Of a DNA stretch of 64,000 nucleotides, positions 41,301-52,459 are shown piece by piece (the first letter of the stretch is position 1; every line of letters begins with the position of its first letter). The stretch is from Chondrosia reniformis (lineage: Eukaryota > Porifera > Demospongiae > Chondrillida > Chondrillidae): contig OX359194.1 of NCBI GenBank assembly GCA_947172415.1, positions 5,270,001-5,334,000 of the forward strand, in the 5' to 3' direction. The notes beneath the pieces are model-generated. The model saw nothing but the letters and a program-made list of their open reading frames with translations, was not told where the DNA came from and did no database searches. Made by a program: the position numbers and the translations under genes.

Positions 41301-44300
41301 TCGTACAGTCTATGGTGCAGCAACTGGTAGGCACATTCCCTTTCTGGTTCTTTTGCCTACCAGGAGTGTGTGCGGTTAGTAAGCCACGCCCTGTTAAAAT
41401 CACCTATTAAATGTCAGTAGTCTAATATATAGGCATACTGTCCTCCCTCTATGAATGCTCATAAAGATAAAGGTATCTATATTGGTGATTTGATGTGACA
41501 ACATAAAAGAGGAACTAATAATTTAGAAAACATTGAATACCATCTTTTATTAGAAATAAAATTAAAATTTACTGGTAAGTGACTAGTCTGGTAAGTCAGA
41601 TCTTACATCCACTACCATCTAAAAGTGATGTTTTGTTTAACTCATATTAAAGGTTTTGTGCTGAGTGGGCAGAGTTCACTCATACTAATCAATGCAGTAG
41701 TCTCATGACCTACTATTTTATCTTCATTATCTCTTTAATCTCGTAAGTAGTGCATATGTACAAACAAAAATCGATTTCTTTGACCTCAGGGGTAATCTTA
41801 GCAAACATTTGTGCTGAGGAACCTTAATAATTTAACTGCCTTGCTGCAAAGATTACAAATTCTTGTAATTACGAAATCTAATTAAAAATACTACATATAC
41901 ACAGTGATGCAAAGAGTTATGCAACAATATTGTGATTTACATGTAATCAGTAATCAAATTAGATGTACTGGATTATTAAAGCTCTAACAAAATTTGAAGA
42001 CAAGTTAGATCAGACCTTACTTTTAATAGCCAGACTAGGAGGTGACAGTTAATTAGAGTGATAAAATGTTAGAGATTTATAGTACTCAGATAAGAACAGA
42101 GAATTAATAACTAAATTGCATAAACAGGTGGGAGATGAACATATGGATTTATATATATTTATTCTTTGGCAATATTTATACGTGGGTTTTGGCATTGCCA
42201 TACTTACTGCAAGTGCGTACTTGAAGAGGCTAATGTATTGTAGCCAGGACAGCCAGACACCAAGACTATTAAAACTGATAAGGAATCCACCAAACACCTA
42301 AATGAATACATATGATGAAATAACATGGTTAACTGAACTGTATTGAAAGATTCTAAAACACAGTTGTAGCAGTATACATATACAATAATAGCATGATGCC
42401 AGTGAGATTTGCAAAAAACTAAACTATTAATTTCAAATACAGTACAACAGTGAACATACATAAGTTAACTCATTTAACATTTTAAATGAATTGATACTGA
42501 AAAAAGTACAAGTTGACTTACAAAATGTGATATCAAAGAGTACGTAGACAAATGTGTCAACTAAAATGGAGCCAGTTACATTTGTGATATATATAGAGTG
42601 TATAACCTCTCTAAATCAGACCCCAGATAAACTGGAATTTAACCAAACAGTAGTCCTAGTCCCATGAGGTGTTACACCTGTAAAAAGTACTAGATAAACT
42701 GAATGAATTGCGAATAATATCTGCCTTGGTCATGAGCTAGTTTCAAAGTGAAGAAGGCTTGAATTGTGTCTGGATAATAAGTTTTTAAATAATTGAAGTC
42801 CCCTGCCAAAACCAGGTTTGAACCTTCAGTAACAAACTTAGAATTGAATAATATGTGTACATTTTCAGTCAAATACTTTCATAGTACATGAAACCACACT
42901 AATCAGAACAGCCCTTTAAACTAAACTTTATAGTTGGTCCTAAGGGTGTGCGATTTAGAGAAGTTTCATTGTAGAAATACAAAGGTATAACACTTGAGTT
43001 AATGAAAATGACAAAAAATAAGTGGAAGGCCTTAATATAAGCTTACCATAGCCACTACAAAGCACAGGGCAATCAAAAGGTTAGCTAATCCTGCTACTCT
43101 GACCAAAGCACTGATGGCAAAACCAATAGAGGTTGCAACAGATGATGTTAATATCAGAGTTAATGTGTAGATGAAGAATTTGTCTGCTTCTAACTGGAAG
43201 CCTTGATAACAAAAGAAAATTTCATTGTCATTAATTACTGTACGTACATTGACTAAAATAATGCTACACATATGTATATGACCTTAAGAGTACTTTTTGG
43301 GTCGGGAATCCAGACCGGACATTGCAATTGGTAATTGGTTAACACTCGCGACTACCATTTGAACAAACTTTCCCTCTAGAATGACATCACCATGCAGCGA
43401 TAACTGTTTAACCAATTACTGATTGCAATGTCTGTTCTGGACAATCAACCCAAAAAGTATTGTATATAGAGTAAAACCCTATTGTCACATTAGTTATATA
43501 TAATGCATCACTTGAACTACTTACCTATCATAAAGTATGTGATGACTGAGAATATCACTATAGGGATAATTCTGAGTGGGATGAGATCACAAAGAACTTT
43601 GGCCAGAAAGTAGGAAGACACTCGATAGAATCCACTTGCATTCTCATGACTATGTACATACATATTTGTTAAATAAAATGGAATACATAGACAATAAAAA
43701 TGTAATCACTTTCATATACACTGTACGTATGTAGGCAGCACTACTTATCATCTCAGCTCTGAAGTGCAACAAAACTATTTATTTATGAAAGGACAAAACA
43801 GTTGCTTGTAACAACAAAATTGCCTTTTTGTGTTTACGGATCAATCAAATGCTTCAATTGCAAATTGACAACAACTAAATACAGACCTCCAGTGTTGGAG
43901 CTACTATACATAATAGATTTAATATTATAGGGCTAAAATTCAATTAACCTAAAATTTACAGAATGCTTTATAAGTCTGACTTACATAAAGATAGCTCTCT
44001 GTCGGATGAAAAGTTCTATGGCCGACAGATTGCCAAAGACTTGGTTCATAATGATGAAGAAGAAAGCTCCAATCCTAAGCAATTGAAACATACAGTACAT
44101 ATTCAAGAGCCACAGTGGAGCATCTTAGCAGTATTATTGGTTGCATTAGTCATTAGAGGAGTCATTCCCATATGTCTGTATGTACACTGTATACTAGAAT
44201 AAGGATTTCTTCTAACTGCATCAAACTCATCTTTTAGATGGTACATCTTTTGACTCTTTGAGCATCTGAAAACGCAGTTTGGCTTCATAAATCTTTTGGT

Positions 44301-47300
44301 TGAATATTTCGACTCTGAGAGTCAATCACTGATGAAGACCCTCAGGGTCGAAATGTTCGATCAAAAGATTTATCAAGCCAAACTGCATTTTTAGACGCTC
44401 AGAGAGTTGAATAATGTACCATCTAAAAGATACACTGTATACATTGTTTAATAAAGCAAGTGCCATCCTCTATGTAGAGAAATGATATAGGTTTGTATGG
44501 CTGATAATTAAGAATGCTATTCTACCTATACGTAGATATCAATTCCAGCACATAATCATTCAGTACAGCTATATCCATCTACGGGCATGCGTGAGAAACA
44601 GGGAGTTGTATATATATAGAAATGTCACATAAATGATCTCAAAATATGCTCTTGCATATTACATACATTCACTAGCAATATGGTGTATACTGATAAAAAT
44701 TATAATGTGCAAACAATGCTTGCTTCTACTGCAGAACATCTTCAAATTCCCAATAGTATGCTTACCTATCTCTAAAACCATCAATGTTTTGTGAGAGCTG
44801 AAGGTAGATCAGCCCTACCACGGCACCAAACAACAGGGTAATGAAAATCTGCAAACAAGTTATATACGTACAGTATAGGTACGAGGTACGTAGGATAAGA
44901 GGTGCAAACACTAAACTTGGACATTAGAGATTAATAAGAAGAGAATGTATAGACAGACGGGATATCCTTAACATGCTTCTAAATAAAGGGATTACGAATT
45001 ATAGCAATATGTCATGTTCTATTGATTCAAAGGTATTCTACATCGCACCAGAAGTAGAAATACTTAACCCGGACAACATAAACTAAAATTGTGTTCTATT
45101 GTATCACCATTTGCCTCTTGTTCTCTGTTTATACCATACTAACCTGGAGCACAGATGTCATAGGATTTCGCAGTACATTAATCCAACTTCTCCATGATAC
45201 CATTAGCAGCTGCCAAAAGAAGGTAGTCCTGTACACAGCAGCCTTCTCCCTGCTCACTCGGTTAGTCCTAATATTTGTAAGATATTGCTCCTTGATTGGA
45301 TTTAACTGCTTTTGAGCAGTTTGAAACTCTTCGGAGGTTTTGTAGTGCACAGCTAAAGGATTTTCCTCAGGAGAAATCACTGCAGAGAATTATTGATAAG
45401 GTTAGAATTGACATATTCAGTTAATTCATTTTCTGGATGAGATGTGACAGATTACTATATTTTTTCCTCTCGGCTTCTGTAATCTTACACAATTATACAT
45501 TTTATTGACTTTATTATCAAAATCAAGGCAAATCAGCTAAAAGAATGATGCCAAACACTCTAATAAAATAAACCATTGTGATATAGAATATATTGTTAAT
45601 GTTCTCCTTAATATATGAGCCACCATGTTGTGGCTGCAGCTGTGTTTCTAATAGTCCTTAAAATGTGCACAATGACTCTCTTGTCTGGGAAACCTAGGAT
45701 TACGTAATCTGTAATATATAAATTAATCCTTACAGTATATCTTAGGCTGAAGGTGTGAAACCAACAAGTTCCTAGACAATCAAACACCGTTAATAGTCCC
45801 AATCTCATCACAGTAGCATATACAATCCTTAGTAGCAGTCTAAATATCCTATTCTACTTCATTCCATTATGCAGATGGACTGTACATACCTTGAGGCTGG
45901 TTCATGGAGACTGCAGATGAGGTTTGTTGAACCATCAGCAACTCCTCATTTTTCATAATGACATCAAGAAAGAAGTCGGCAGGGTTGTCATGCTCCTCAC
46001 AGACAAATCCTGCAGTAAGGGAGAAGACAATTTGCAAATTTATTTTTCAAGATAAGATTCAAGTTAATTTTTTGAACAACACTCAAAATACTACAGTCCT
46101 CCTTAGAATCAGTAGTGTACCTAGCCACGCAAGCCCCCACATAAATTGGGAAATACGGTACATGCCAAAAGAAACGCCGCCTCGATTGAGATTGGCGAGG
46201 CTTTCACTCGGCGAGATCTCGCCAAATACGTATATCAACTATTATGCTATAGAAAGACATCATACATAATATGGTAGATATAGGCAGAGTAACAATGTAT
46301 CAAAGTATTAAGGGTGTCAAAGTAGCAATTGGACTGAATATGAAATGAAGCGCTCTTCTCTGTCTTGACTGTGAAATACTGTAGTACCCATGCATAGATA
46401 TGCAATATCACTGTCATTGAGTACATACATACCATCACTATGCCTTATGACACACACACCTAGTACATGTCAGAGTGATGCTATGTCATTGGCTATCCAA
46501 CATTCCAGTCTGCAGTGTCTTAAGGTCAAGTGGAACGTTCTACTATCATTAGACTCTTTCATCACATGTACATTGCGAATCTGGTGCAATACCATATATT
46601 AAGGATAAGCAACAATTGTGCAATACAGCCATACCTCTATGAGTAAAATACTCCAGTGCTTTCTTAGCTGACCCGTGGTATACCATGTTTCCTTTTGAAA
46701 GGAGTGTCATAGAATCAAACTGCTTGAAAATGGAATACCGTGGCTGGTGAATGGACAGGATGATGGTACGACCTCTTGAGCTTAACCTAATATTGGAAGA
46801 TGAAATCTGTTATAAACCATCACCTATCTATAACAAGACTAATTGTTTAAAGTGGTCATTTGAGTGAGTTTCAAAATTGTGTTGTACATTTGCACCAAGT
46901 CTAAAATACACAGGTTTCACTGTCTAATGTGGTGTCCACTAATCGATTTCACCCATTCAGATGTACTGTATATTAAACACTAACTTCTTCAGCAGCTGGA
47001 TAACAGAGGTGGCAGTGGAGGCATCAAGACCAGTTGTCGGCTCATCAAGGTAGAGAACCTTGGGGGATATAATCAGTTCCATACCTATGTTGGTTCTCTT
47101 CTTCTCTCCACCTGATACCCCTCTAAGAAACTCGTTACCAATCTAACAAATGATCATGAGCTACAGTAGATCCAACTGTTTGACTATCCTATAGGCATGT
47201 CCATAGGTACACATACGTAATTTCATATAGGACATACGTGCTTTAATAGTACGTACATTGGACAAGATTACCTGACACTACCAAAACAGAACAACCACAA

Positions 47301-48896
47301 GTATTGTCTCTGTATGCACATAAAACTTCACACCTAAACATAAATAAGACAATCTTGGTTGATATTAAGAGAATAGGAAAAGTAGTGAAATATTTGCCAT
47401 CCTAAAATAGTTGTACATTTAAGAGTTGTAGAAATATAGACACCAATGATTCCCCATTTCTTCTGTTACTACCAAAGTACCAGACTATGCTTGCAATTGA
47501 ATGTAATTATCTCTCAATATACTTGTATTCTTAACCACCAGTAGTTCAATGATTATTAGTTCAGTAGTGTCCAACCTTTGTATCAGCACAGTCCCTCAAG
47601 CCCAATTCTTCGATAACATTATTGACTCTTCTCCTTCTCTCAGCTGAGGAGTAGTGCGAGGGTAGCCTCAGTGCTGCAGAAAAACTAAGGTTCTCCCTCA
47701 CCGTCAGTGTACCCATCACCACATCATCCTATAAGTTATACACAAGAGACTATATAGCTCTGGATGATCACCTTTAATGCAGTGACCGACTCGATCAATT
47801 ATGTACACTATCAATATTCAAATCAATTCTCCTATTTACAGTAGCATGGACTTTTACAAAGGTGCTGCAGGGGTATGCTTTAAGTGCACTCCACCCCTTA
47901 GTACATTTATACAATATTAGTACATAAAACTAACAATTTAATTCATTTCAAGTTAACAAGTGTACATACCTTAATAAAAAGTCAGGCATCTGGTGTCAGT
48001 TACTATTAAAATACTTGAACTCAATATAGCTTATTTCCAAAAAATAAACATTCACTACATTACAAAAAGACTAGTTAAAACACAAGCCATATATAGCTCA
48101 GGTTGCCTAGTGAAAGATCTGTATTCTACCAATGTCCTTAAGCTGCATAAGGTGCACTAATTTAGCTCACATCCTTAAAGTTAGAGCACCAGCTTCAAGG
48201 GCAATCCACATTTTCCAATATAAATACATTTTATAATATAATTATAATCCATACTTTAAATTCCCAAAAAATCTGTATTCTAGAGCACTACACACTTTTT
48301 GTATTAGATACACTACATATACATATACAATACCATATAAACTCACTTGCACAACATAACCTGAAGCACACTTATAATTCTTAGGCAGCATCTGTCCATT
48401 CAGGAGGACAATACCGGACACATAACGGTTACTCTTTCTATCTGCCAGTATATCTAGCAATCTACAGAAGGCATACAGTACAGAAAGGATAACATGCCAA
48501 AGAAAAATTAAAATTAACACTAACGATGTCTTTCCACTGCCAGTTGGTCCCAGAATAGCGTTCAATCCTTTACTCATAATACCACTACAGAGGATATAAT
48601 TGAATCTAAACCTGTCATGTTCATAAAGCTTGAAGGATTGCTAATTAAGTAATTCAATACCTAACGTTATTTAAGATGACTTTGTCTCTAGTCCTCTTAC
48701 AACGCCAATTCCTTTGAGGCAAAATATAGGAGATATCGTGAAATGTTAGAACACTCTCCTTTGATATCGTGGAATCAGTAGAATTTACTAATTCTCCATT
48801 ACTCTGGGTGTAAGACCCTTCTTCCACGTCTCGATTCTCTAGTAACGCTTTTTTCTCATCATTTGTGGCTCCGTAATCTCGCCAAGCTCCAGACAT
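38311..48896 (-). CDS. ABCG2: ABCG-family half transporter, ABCG2-like, 680 residues
   Basis: A membrane exporter of lipids or xenobiotics that works as a dimer. Fifteen exons in translation order: 48896-48661, 48584-48525, 48461-48347, 47728-47576, 47142-46985, 46786-46635, 46009-45890, 45379-45144, 44848-44766, 44074-43985, 43649-43525, 43201-43047, 42297-42208, 38909-38803 and 38473-38311. All phases match. The nucleotide-binding domain comes first: Walker [11 protein letters not shown]-loop region, signature [16 protein letters not shown], Walker [14 protein letters not shown] and H-loop SIHQPRY. Then come [10 protein letters not shown], six membrane helices including [21 protein letters not shown], and a Cys-rich extracellular loop ([28 protein letters not shown]). 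The last helix ends with KKEK. ABCG2-type order (NBD first) and local similarity are clear. One-to-one orthology is not proven. Confidence 0.93.
39087..40345 (+). pseudogene. SWIM zinc finger plus YqaJ exonuclease-like gene of the transposon, truncated
   Basis: The first exon reads [20 protein letters not shown] to [14 protein letters not shown]. The SWIM finger then continues as TCMAG and, after a 90-base intron (39497-39588), [16 protein letters not shown]; bases are missing just before TCMAG, which breaks the frame. After another intron-like gap, the YqaJ start is recognisable ([27 protein letters not shown]), then [17 protein letters not shown] at about 40279-40330 in a shifted frame. The remainder, with the catalytic acidic and Lys residues, is absent. 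Confidence 0.7.
40396..41330 (-). pseudogene. THAP-domain transposase of the transposon, truncated before the DDE domain
   Basis: On the minus strand, the THAP zinc finger is spread over three frames by two single-base losses: [17 protein letters not shown], then [14 protein letters not shown], then [20 protein letters not shown] and GAHFVSG. After an intron (about 41170-41084), [20 protein letters not shown] continues into the open frame 40947-40396. That frame holds the HTH region ([35 protein letters not shown]) and ends at VLHNMPPLI, where the DDE nuclease domain should begin. Confidence 0.75.
41583..42038. mobile_element. MITE with CTAGTCTGG ends, ABCG intron 13
   Basis: CTAGTCTGG at 41583 and CCAGACTAG ending at 42038 are inverted, with further loose pairing (AAGTCAGATCTTAC against GTTAGATCAGACCTTAC). 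The same end sequence is seen in the small palindrome at 49329. No coding frame. Confidence 0.5.
43291..43459. mobile_element. 169-bp palindromic MITE, ABCG intron 11
   Basis: TACTTTTTGGGTCGGGAATC and the following bases pair with the inverse ending in CAACCCAAAAAGTA. About 45 of 55 arm bases match, including ATTGCAAT and TAATTGGTTAA. Confidence 0.75.
44229..44431 (+). ncRNA. 203-bp palindrome with a hammerhead-ribozyme-like apex
   Basis: The arms (44229-44307 and 44354-44431) pair over about 80 bases with scattered mismatches. The apex holds, in order: ATT at 44306-44308 (a valid NUH cleavage triplet), a small hairpin GACTC-TGA-GAGTC (stem I), CTGATGA at 44329-44335, the hairpin GACCC-TCA-GGGTC (stem II), and GAAA at 44350-44353. 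The base after GAAA (T) and the next ones (GTTC) pair back with GAATA at 44302-44306, as stem III of a hammerhead should. It lies in ABCG intron 9, antisense to that gene. Sequence layout only; activity is inferred. Confidence 0.6.
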
Positions 48897-49328
48897 TGCA
48901 ATAAATCACTTGTTGATAGGTAATACTAAACAAAGAAATGACAATCAGAGGTTGAAGCTTATATAACCTCCGAAATGTAGGTTACTGTAATATGACAAAT
49001 AGTTACATAACGATATGCGACTAATGTCTACATTTTACGTAATCAAGCAAAAGAAAGGTCGGAAGGTCAAGATTATCAAAACTATTACATTTCAACGATG
49101 ACTGCTCAAAGTAGCACGTGAAATCATTATGCACACGCTGAATTGCATGTGCTTTATGTGGGATAACAGATCAGCTGGTATATTGGGCACGGGATATCTA
49201 CTAATTAAATTGCTGTTACAGTTATATCTACAGGGCGAATGAATTATTATAGGTTCTTTTAGGAGGCCCAATATCCATTGGGATTTGTGAAAAATGGCCG
49301 ACCAAAAACTAGTGATCCCGGTTGAAAG

Positions 49329-49406
49329 CTAGTCTGGTGAAATCAGACCTTATCGACTACTGAAGCGGTGATTGCGCAATGAAAGGGTCTGATTTCATCA
49401 GACTAG
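49329..49406. mobile_element. 78-bp palindromic MITE
   Basis: CTAGTCTGGTGAAATCAGAC at 49329 and its inverse ending in CATCAGACTAG at 49406 match in about 20 of 21 bases, with a 36-base loop. The ends match the element at 41583. Confidence 0.75.
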
Positions 49407-49559
49407 ATTGAAGCTGCTAATATGACCAAATAATGAAACAATTTTTAACTGATATCAAAGGTCTATCTGGCCACTCTTCCAATATGAAAGCTTAGGAACT
49501 ATACCATGCACCTTATGTTGGTGCTCAATCTAGCGACTCATATAGGAGAACAAGTGCTA

Positions 49560-50010
49560 CCAATGTTAACCCTGCTCCTTTAATGGCTTTTACTACCTCT
49601 AAGTTCATAGCTCCAGGAGCAAGACCGATTGGCATTGGAGAGACATCAAGGTGTATTATAAGTAAAGCAATCCTAGTAGTCATCAAGAATGATAGTCAGG
49701 ATGCAGTGGGCTCTTTCCAGTCAAAGGTCAAAGGTCATGTTGTGAGGCAGCAGTCTCAATGGTAAAGCTGCCCTATAAGTCATCTATGTCCAATTATTGC
49801 CAGGGTTCTCCTACTGCCTGGACCCTCATCTATATATACATCAAGGGAGAAACATTAATTCCTATATAGGAAAGGCACAATGCAAGGGGACCCTCTATAG
49901 TAATGTCCATGTAACTGTTCCCCTCATTAAACAACTTGCAGAAGAGGCCAGGCAGATATGGTTTGCCCCAATTCTGCTGCTGGGGGCAATATCAATTAAT
50001 AATATAGAAA
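49560..50010 (+). pseudogene. reverse-transcriptase fragment of a retroelement
   Basis: PGARPIGIGETSRCIISKAI and IKNDSQDAVGSFQ (49607-49730) match an RT region known from invertebrate retroelements (consensus PGVRPIGIGE, then IIGKAI). About 160 bases on, KGTMQGDPL (about 49875-49900) is the RT motif usually written GTTQGDPL. RQIWFA (about 49950) stands where YADD is expected, with the Asp pair missing. Stops and shifts break the frame. The gene is dead. Confidence 0.6.
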
Positions 50011-51001
50011 ATGCTTCTTCGGCAATGAAAGCTGTGTACTGCGAAATTAAGTTAGTCTGAGGTAATTGACCCTTGTCCATTCACACCAATTTCAAATACC
50101 AAGGTCATGTATACAATGGGACTTTCCAGGCAAAAGTACCCATGTTGTTCTATAAATTGAATTAGTATAGCAAGGCCAATGAAAGTGAAATAAATATGTG
50201 AATAGATATCATAAGTATTATATTACTTAAGCTATATAACACATGATATATAGCCATACTGTGGCTATGTAGAAGTATATACAGTCAGTAGTAGATATAC
50301 TTTGAGACATAGTTAGATATAAGGAAGTAAAGGAATTATAACCACCAAAACTAAATGAGTGAGGCCATATATACGTATATACAGTGTCATACAGTTTATC
50401 AGCTAGGTGGGGGAAGGGGGGTTTGGTAGTTGTACATTTTTAACTTTGTCAAACTCAGAGATACTTTTAAATAATTATTATCTTATTCACATAGCTATCA
50501 TTATGGTTGTGCTTGAAAACATTTTCAAACGGGACACAGAAGACCATTGTTCAACCATAATCTATGGTTCAACCACCTACCATTGGTAAGTCATTGCGAA
50601 AACTAAAAAGCGGGGATTGGACAACCGGAACTGGGTCCGTCTAACTAAAAGGCAGACCAACACAACGGGCCGGACCTAACCCGTTTATATAGAAACGGTA
50701 AACTTTGACATAATACGGACTTGACCACGTGATATTAAAGTGCAAAATACACACTATAGGGCTATAAGCCCCATGTAGCACTAACCAGAAAAAAATTGAA
50801 AATGAAAATAAAACCTTGTTGAATAGATTGTATTTCTCATATAATAAGTTCATTGAAATCTTTTCTCCTACATCTTCATCAGGCACCTTCCAACTGTCCT
50901 CTCCTTGATAGCTACATCTAGAATACTGACCACTTTCTCTTCATCTGTTACATCTGTTATATATATATATCCCATTTTACCTTTAATGCAGCATTGAAAG
51001 T

Positions 51002-52459
51002 ATGAAGTTCCTTGGATATTATCATATTCCCCCGTACAACCTGCTGTATATATCGATATCTTTATTCCTGATATGCTGTGCATTTGGAATACTGATATAC
51101 ATCAAAGTTTGCAAGGCCCACTCATACCTGGAGGAAATCTCAAGAGAGAAATCAAGAAAAAGGAGTATTCAAAATTCTGAACCGAGTACTGAACAACTGA
51201 ATGTGAATTGTAAAGCATCATATTCAGAAGCTTGTAAGTGATGTACATGCATGTATATACTGATACAAGCACGCATGCATGTACATATATATATATATAT
51301 ACGTACTGTAGATATATAGTTCCATGCAAGTATTATATATCTTTGATTTGCATATGTATTATATATAGCAAATACGAAAGCTCTCTGCAAAGCAACCAGA
51401 AGTCTTGTCAGTATTAAGCTGCCTTTTGATGAGAATGGTCTGGAACACAAACTGATAGAACTAGTATTGTTTCCAGATGAATACAAGTTTGAAAATTTTC
51501 TGACTCAATATTTGCGTAACTACATACAAAAGCAACATGGCTGCATGGTCATCACATACCAAGAGGGTAAAAGCGTAAATATACCCTTCTTTTGCAAGGA
51601 GGAAGATCGTTGGATATGTTGGTTTATGGCAGAAATAATGCTACATCTCCCTCATGGTAAAGAACACCTCAAATATTATTTCTCCAATGCAGACATGACC
51701 TGTGCACCAATGAAGTGGTTTTTCCTAGCAAGAGTAGCTGCATTCGAAAAGGACTACGAATTAATGGATGAGATTCAATATGAAATAAGTAGAAGTGCGA
51801 GATATCCTGATAAGCGTAGTGAGGCGTGGATCCTTGATGCCCTTGGCTATATTACAAGAGGAGCTGATTTTGATAGTACTAAGAAGCAAAAGGATGCATT
51901 TCATGATATGGCTATAGTTTTGAGAGAAAATGGCTGTAGTAGGTGGACCTCTTCAATTGACCAGCTTATAATTATGTATGAAACAATGAAGTCTTGGCAA
52001 AGCAAGGGTTATGCTAATGCTCATATTGGAACTAATGGTTCTGTTGGTATACAGGAAAAACTGGAACATTTATCTTATGCTAAAGATTACCACCAGAATG
52101 CTCGCATTATATCAGAAGAGATCTGCACAAAGCTGTCCATTTTATATAGCAGAGAGCAGTTTGGTCAAAGTGACGTAGTGACATGCCTGGAGTTTGATGG
52201 AATGCTACGCACACTTCGTCTAATGCAAACGCAAGATCTTATTATCTCCAGAGATCCTTCCCGTTTCAATCTCAAAAAGCATGAAAATATTATTCAGAAT
52301 TGTGTAGATAGAATAAGTTATAATTTGGCAGCCTCTAACATCAGAGATGCACATGAATTGAGATTTCATTTGGAAGCAAAAGCACTGGAACTGAAAAGAG
52401 CGGTCGTTAGGGGAGAAATAAATGGAATCCTCATCAACCATCCTGCCTGTTCAGAATAA
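51002..52459 (+). CDS. unrecognised membrane-anchored protein, 440 residues
   Basis: Two exons, 51002-51233 and 51369-52459, joined by a split Ser codon with a GTAAGT donor and a TATATAG acceptor. One hydrophobic helix lies near the N-terminus (about residues 12-36, NLLYISISLFLICCAFGILI), then a basic stop-transfer side (KVCKAHSYLEEISREKSRKR). The bulk, about 360 residues, is therefore probably cytosolic. It is Trp- and Tyr-containing with helical stretches (EAWILDALGYITRG, ARIISEEICTKLSILYS). It has no motif I recognise: no kinase, GTPase or repeat pattern. ATG at 51002 was chosen because it gives a clean anchor. Confidence 0.65.

Larger units (their letters stand above)
38964..41400. mobile_element. 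ISL2EU-type DNA transposon, internally deleted and decayed, in ABCG intron 13
   Basis: Two convergent gene remnants are characteristic: a SWIM/YqaJ protein on plus (39087 to about 40345) and a THAP-domain transposase on minus (about 41330-40396). The ends share ATTTTAACA near 38964 with its inverse TGTTAAAAT near 41400. They also share a subterminal 14-base inverted pair, CTGGTAGGCAAAAG (39012-39025), with its inverse at 41350-41363. Both genes stop short where they meet, so the middle carrying the YqaJ catalytic part and the DDE domain is gone. It lies in a 3.3-kb intron of the minus-strand transporter. Confidence 0.75.
48897..51001. other. spacer upstream of ABCG and the membrane-anchored gene
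   Basis: Contains the ABCG promoter side, a 78-bp palindrome (49329-49406) and the reverse-transcriptase relic (about 49560-50010). The rest, 50010-51001, is AT-rich with no supported gene. A short minus-strand open stretch at about 50930-50822 is noted but not called. Confidence 0.5.

Noticed and set aside
43963-44202. 79-residue plus-strand frame
   Set aside because: Antisense of ABCG exon 44074-43985, which fits the transporter in phase and sequence.
50641-51083. Possible minus-strand exon (GEDSWKVPDEDVGEKISMNL region, about 50930-50822)
   Set aside because: Protein-like and ended by a possible donor, but no partner exon, start or family match was found.
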